Assembly (NCBI GenBank): GCA_019162915.1
Contig: JAFLKZ010000010.1
Location: 1-7,325, forward strand
Source of the DNA: Campylobacteraceae bacterium
GTDB lineage: Bacteria; Campylobacterota; Campylobacteria; Campylobacterales; Sulfurospirillaceae
Direction of reading: 5' to 3'
Length of the DNA stretch: 7,325 nucleotides
Part shown: positions 4,332 through 7,325 of the stretch, piece after piece
Layout of the letters: every line of letters starts with the position of its first letter
How positions within the stretch are numbered: the first letter of the stretch is position 1
Translations under genes and position numbers: made by a program
The notes under the pieces: generated by a model
The model's input: only the letters and a program-made list of their open reading frames with translations
What the model was told of the DNA's origin: nothing
The model's database searches: none

Positions 4332-6180
4332 GGCGTGAATACATATAGTTAAGTAGATAATCATCATAAGGCTTTTTAAGATTTCCTAGCATCACTACTA
4401 ATTTAGTGTGGTCTTCCATTTGCCCTACATATGTAACTTTTACTTCTATATCCATGACGACATAGCCATTATCCCCCTCTTCGCAAGGAAGTGAGAAGTT
4501 TAACTTCACCATGTGATTAGTGATATTTTCTTTAAGTGCATTACTTACTTTTATAGCAATAGAATTAACAGAAATATCTAAAATTTCACCTTGCGCCGTT
4601 GCTTTGTTACCATATTTGATAAGAATAGGAGTTCTAAAGCTCGTTTGTACTCTTGTATGTTGTCGGTTATTCGCACTATTTGACATGAAATTTAGATTTT
4701 TAAGAATAACAAATGATTTTTTAATATCTACAAGAGAAACTTCTGCCTTGATGTCTTTGGGAAAATTTGGTGCTTGTAGAACCGTTTCTCCCTCTAATTG
4801 CATCGTGTATCCTTGTAGATTTTCACAATGCAGATGGTAGGTGTTATCATTTATCTTCAGTATATGAGAATTTGTGCTAATACATAAGCCTTTGTAAATA
4901 TTGAGTAATTTAATAGGGATTTTATTATTGAAGCAATTTCTCACAAGATAAGATATCTGTTCACTTTCTTCTAAGACATTTTCAAGGTAATCAATTTCAT
5001 AAAAATGTATTTTTTGTAGGTCCTGTGGGGCTAAACTTTTAGTATTTATTTTTTCTATATAATTTATAACTTCATTTAAGTCACTCTTTTCTGTCATAAG
5101 TGCAGAAGACGTAATAATAGGGGTAATAGCATCTTGCGCAGAAATATTGATGAGTACTTGTTGTATATGTCGTGTTTGTTCACAAGCACGGACAAAGCTT
5201 AGATTTTCGCAAAGAATGATGTAAAGATTTGGACTCCATTGTGCTACTTCTTGGTTCTCTTCTTTGAGTTGAAAAATTTCACTTAAGAATTTTTTAAATG
5301 ACTCATGTAGCGCACTTCCTTTGAATGCTTTTGTAAGCTTATCAAGATTAGAAATATTAATGAAAATAAGTGATAGTGGTCCATCTGTAATACTTTGTTG
5401 AACAAGTTTATCTTTAAGTATCTCAATAAAATCAAATCGATTGAGTATAGAAGAACGATTTTTTTGCTCTTCTTCTAACTTATAATGAATCATCGTCAAT
5501 AATTTTTCATTTTGTTGCGGAAAGTGCTTAACTAAGCAAAGATAAGCTAATTTTTCATCAAATTCATTTTCTATAACAATACTACTTTGTGCATCTTCCT
5601 TGGCAGTTAAAAGGGTGGAAAGTTCTTCATCACTGCGCAACCTTTCTTCTATAAGCGATAAATTTGTATCTTCCATAAGACTAAAAGCTTTTGTATTGGC
5701 ATAAATTAATCTATCGTCTTTAAATAAAAAAAGTGCAAAAGAATGACTTATCTTTTTTTCAATCTCTATTCTTTTAAAGGTATCAATTTTGTCATCAAGT
5801 TTATTGGGATTTTTAGTAAAAATAGAAATGAGCAAATTATCATCATTTTTAAGGGGAAGTACATCACTAATACCAAAATGTAAAGCAAATTTTAAAAGGA
5901 GCCCATTTTCAACATCATCAGCAAAAATATAAGTCGCAAGAGGTTTGCTTTTGGTCAATATGCTAACAAGTGCTTTGAGTTTGTCTTTACTGCTTTGTCC
6001 TATTTCTATTATTAAAAAATCTGAGGGTGGTATTTTGTTACCAGTATCATTGATATTAAAAGATTTAAAATGAGGATATTCTTTTTTGGCTGTATCAAAA
6101 ATTGTAAGTTTGGCTTCATCAAAATAGATATGTGATAAAACCATGTTTTTAGTTTCTCGTAGAAATTGTTCTAAAATCAT
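4285..6180 (-). CDS. multidomain signalling protein: receiver-like, PAS-like, degenerate GGDEF, PilZ
   Basis: A 631-residue soluble protein with no signal peptide or membrane segment. Residues 1-125 look like a pseudo-receiver: the strand SDFLIIEIG has Glu59 where a phosphorylated Asp is expected, and GISDVLPLKNDD lacks the usual Lys-Pro. Residues about 140-232 are PAS-like (FALFLFKDDRLIYANTKAF). Residues about 248-400 follow a GGDEF fold (SLIFINISNLDKLTKAFKGS), but the signature position reads WSPNL (315-319) in VAQWSPNLYIILCEN, so cyclase activity is not expected. Residues about 415-500 resemble a YcgR-type barrel preceding the C-terminal PilZ domain, which has RQHTR (506-510, intact RxxxR) and DISVNS (535-540, where DxSxxG would need a Gly). 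It may therefore sense c-di-GMP weakly or by a variant mode. Start ATG at 6180 has GAAGG six bases upstream. It is convergent to larB and divergent from murA. The physiological role is not known to me. Confidence 0.75.
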   Translation of the reverse strand: MILEQFLRETKNMVLSHIYFDEAKLTIFDTAKKEYPHFKSFNINDTGNKIPPSDFLIIEIGQSSKDKLKALVSILTKSKPLATYIFADDVENGLLLKFALHFGISDVLPLKNDDNLLISIFTKNPNKLDDKIDTFKRIEIEKKISHSFALFLFKDDRLIYANTKAFSLMEDTNLSLIEERLRSDEELSTLLTAKEDAQSSIVIENEFDEKLAYLCLVKHFPQQNEKLLTMIHYKLEEEQKNRSSILNRFDFIEILKDKLVQQSITDGPLSLIFINISNLDKLTKAFKGSALHESFKKFLSEIFQLKEENQEVAQWSPNLYIILCENLSFVRACEQTRHIQQVLINISAQDAITPIITSSALMTEKSDLNEVINYIEKINTKSLAPQDLQKIHFYEIDYLENVLEESEQISYLVRNCFNNKIPIKLLNIYKGLCISTNSHILKINDNTYHLHCENLQGYTMQLEGETVLQAPNFPKDIKAEVSLVDIKKSFVILKNLNFMSNSANNRQHTRVQTSFRTPILIKYGNKATAQGEILDISVNSIAIKVSNALKENITNHMVKLNFSLPCEEGDNGYVVMDIEVKVTYVGQMEDHTKLVVMLGNLKKPYDDYLLNYMYSRQKELILEIKRATKNF

Positions 6181-6186
6181 TTTAAA

Positions 6187-6215
6187 CCTTCAAAACTACG
6201 TATGCGTCAATTTTA
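6187..6215 (-). promoter_or_regulatory. promoter and ribosome binding site of the minus-strand signalling gene
   Basis: Read on the minus strand, TGCTAAAAT is an extended -10 element (TAAAAT at 6215-6210, five of six matches to TATAAT, with TGn before it). Upstream is AT-rich with TTTAA repeats and no clear -35, as is common in Campylobacterota. Transcription would begin near 6203, giving a leader of about 20 bases. GAAGG (6191-6187) is the ribosome binding site. Confidence 0.45.
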
Positions 6216-6257
6216 GCAAAATTAAATTAAATTGGGAGAATTTTTAATGATATTTTT

Positions 6258-6285
6258 TATACAATTGCTACATATTTTAAAAGGA
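6258..6285 (+). promoter_or_regulatory. probable murA promoter -10 and ribosome binding site
   Basis: TACAAT at 6260-6265 (five of six matches to TATAAT) follows a T-rich run and has no good -35. AAGGA at 6281-6285 is eight bases before the murA ATG. The predicted leader would be about 20 bases. The ribosome binding site is more certain than the -10 box. Confidence 0.4.
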
Positions 6286-6293
6286 ACAACTTA

Positions 6294-7325
6294 ATGTATT
6301 ATTTAGCTATCAAAGGAAAACAAAAACTTAGCGGTTCTGTCTCTATTTCAGGGGCAAAAAATGCCGCCCTTCCCCTCTTGGCTTTAACGCTACTTTCAAA
6401 AAGAAAACTTCAAATAACCAATATACCAGAAGTAGCAGATGTCAAAACATTGCTTCAACTTTTAACAAATCTAGGGGCAACCTCTACATGTAAAGATAAT
6501 CAAGTTGACATTGATGCAACAAGCGTGAATTCAGCGTGTGCTAATTATGACATTGTTCGAAAAATGCGCGCTTCTATTTTGGTTCTAGGCCCTTTACTGG
6601 CTCGTTTTGGGCATTGTGAAGTTTCTTTACCCGGAGGATGTGCAATCGGTCAGCGCCCTATTGATTTGCATCTTAAAGCATTGGAAAAAATGGGTGCGAT
6701 TATCGAGATAAAGCAAGGTTACGTGCTTGCTAAAGCGCCTAAAGGATTAAAAGGTACCACCATCGTTTTTGATAAAGTGACAGTAACAGGAAGTGAAAAT
6801 ATCATTATGGCAGCAGCCTTAGCACATGGTACGACTACGCTTGTTAATGTGGCCAAAGAGCCTGAAGTCGTTCAAATTTGTGAAGTTTTAGCACAAGCTG
6901 GTGTTTCGATAGAAGGCATTGGGTCTTCTAAGCTCATTATCAAAGGCAGTGAGGGCAAACTTTTAGATATTCAAGATTTTCGTGTTATCCCTGATCGTAT
7001 TGAAGCGGGGACTTACCTATGTGCAGGGGCTATTACTAAATCTAAAATGACACTTAAAAATGTAAATCCAAAGCATCTTGAAGCGGTCATATTGAAATTA
7101 GAGCAAATGGGCTTTAAAATAGATGAAACGGAAGATACACTGACGATTCATCCCTCAGAGAAGATTTTGCCATCCGACATTGAAACCTCAGAATATCCTG
7201 GATTTCCAACAGACTTGCAAGCACAATTTATGGCATTGTGTACTCAAGCTAAAGGAACAAGTATCATCGATGAGCGATTATTTGAAAATCGTTTTATGCA
7301 CGTGAGCGAACTTTCTCGTATGGGC
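6294..7325 (+). CDS. murA: MurA, UDP-N-acetylglucosamine 1-carboxyvinyltransferase (partial, 3' end missing)
   Basis: The first 344 residues of an enzyme usually about 420 long; the frame is open at the window edge. MurA transfers the enolpyruvyl group of phosphoenolpyruvate to UDP-N-acetylglucosamine, the first committed step of peptidoglycan synthesis, in the cytoplasm. Visible landmarks are SGAKNAALPLL with K22 and N23, KMRASILVLGPLLAR with R92, the loop PGGCAIGQRPIDLHLKAL with catalytic C116 (Cys115 in E. coli), RIEAGTYLCAGA (235-246), and FPTDLQAQFMAL with D307 (Asp305 in E. coli). The loop Cys is retained rather than Asp, so sensitivity to fosfomycin-type alkylation at this residue is expected from family knowledge. 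A good AAGGA site supports the ATG at 6294. It is divergent from the signalling gene, with no sign of functional linkage to the lar operon. Confidence 0.97.
   Translation, partial: MYYLAIKGKQKLSGSVSISGAKNAALPLLALTLLSKRKLQITNIPEVADVKTLLQLLTNLGATSTCKDNQVDIDATSVNSACANYDIVRKMRASILVLGPLLARFGHCEVSLPGGCAIGQRPIDLHLKALEKMGAIIEIKQGYVLAKAPKGLKGTTIVFDKVTVTGSENIIMAAALAHGTTTLVNVAKEPEVVQICEVLAQAGVSIEGIGSSKLIIKGSEGKLLDIQDFRVIPDRIEAGTYLCAGAITKSKMTLKNVNPKHLEAVILKLEQMGFKIDETEDTLTIHPSEKILPSDIETSEYPGFPTDLQAQFMALCTQAKGTSIIDERLFENRFMHVSELSRMG

Noticed and set aside
4520..4840. 106-codon plus-strand open frame opposite the signalling gene
   Set aside because: It overlaps the PilZ and preceding barrel coding region in antisense; hydrophobic composition is what complementary codons give, and no ribosome binding site is evident.
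5223..5440. Active diguanylate cyclase
   Set aside because: The signature position reads WSPNL instead of GGDEF, so metal and GTP binding residues are missing.
1..7325. CRISPR array, insertion sequence, tRNA or rRNA gene
   Set aside because: No regularly spaced repeats, transposase-like frame, terminal inverted repeats, or cloverleaf/rRNA sequence was seen on either strand.

Overview
The window is AT-rich, densely packed bacterial DNA. Protein sequence style, AAGGA-type ribosome binding sites, extended -10-like promoters without clear -35 boxes, and gene content point to a Campylobacterota (epsilonproteobacterial) genome. A Sulfurospirillum-like anaerobe or microaerophile is my best guess, but this is inference from pattern and not a database match.

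Layout: (1) 1-131 is the 3' end of an iron-sulfur hydro-lyase gene, best read as the beta part of a class I fumarase. (2) 132-289 is a non-coding gap with a perfect 11-bp hairpin, a 12-bp palindrome and a repeated TCAAAAATAAAT motif close to the next start codon. (3) 290-4268 is a four-gene plus-strand unit, larA-larC-larE-larB. It encodes a nickel-dependent 2-hydroxyacid racemase and all three enzymes that make its nickel-pincer nucleotide (NPN) cofactor. The genes are 12 nt apart, overlap by 25 nt, or are 2 nt apart, so they are almost certainly an operon. (4) 4270-4331 holds an overlapping two-hairpin arrangement where the operon meets a convergent gene. (5) 4285-6180, minus strand, encodes a 631-residue protein that I read as receiver-like, PAS-like, degenerate GGDEF, YcgR-like barrel and PilZ. 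(6) 6181-6293 is a short divergent promoter region. (7) 6294 to the end is the first 344 codons of murA, the first committed enzyme of peptidoglycan synthesis.

How the genes work together: LarB carboxylates and hydrolyses nicotinic acid adenine dinucleotide, LarE converts the two carboxylates to thiocarboxylates, LarC inserts nickel using CTP, and LarA binds the finished cofactor covalently on a lysine to interconvert hydroxyacid stereoisomers. The key residues are visible in all four. LarE carries three cysteines that suggest the iron-sulfur, catalytic type rather than the self-sacrificing type. LarC is one uninterrupted frame with a 12-histidine cluster. No nickel transporter, lactate channel or lar regulator lies in the window. 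The racemase substrate is not determined by the sequence; lactate is the default and malate is a possibility given the fumarase neighbour.

The least explained gene is the 631-residue protein. All its signalling domains look catalytically inactive, which suggests a c-di-GMP or protein-protein sensor and not an enzyme.
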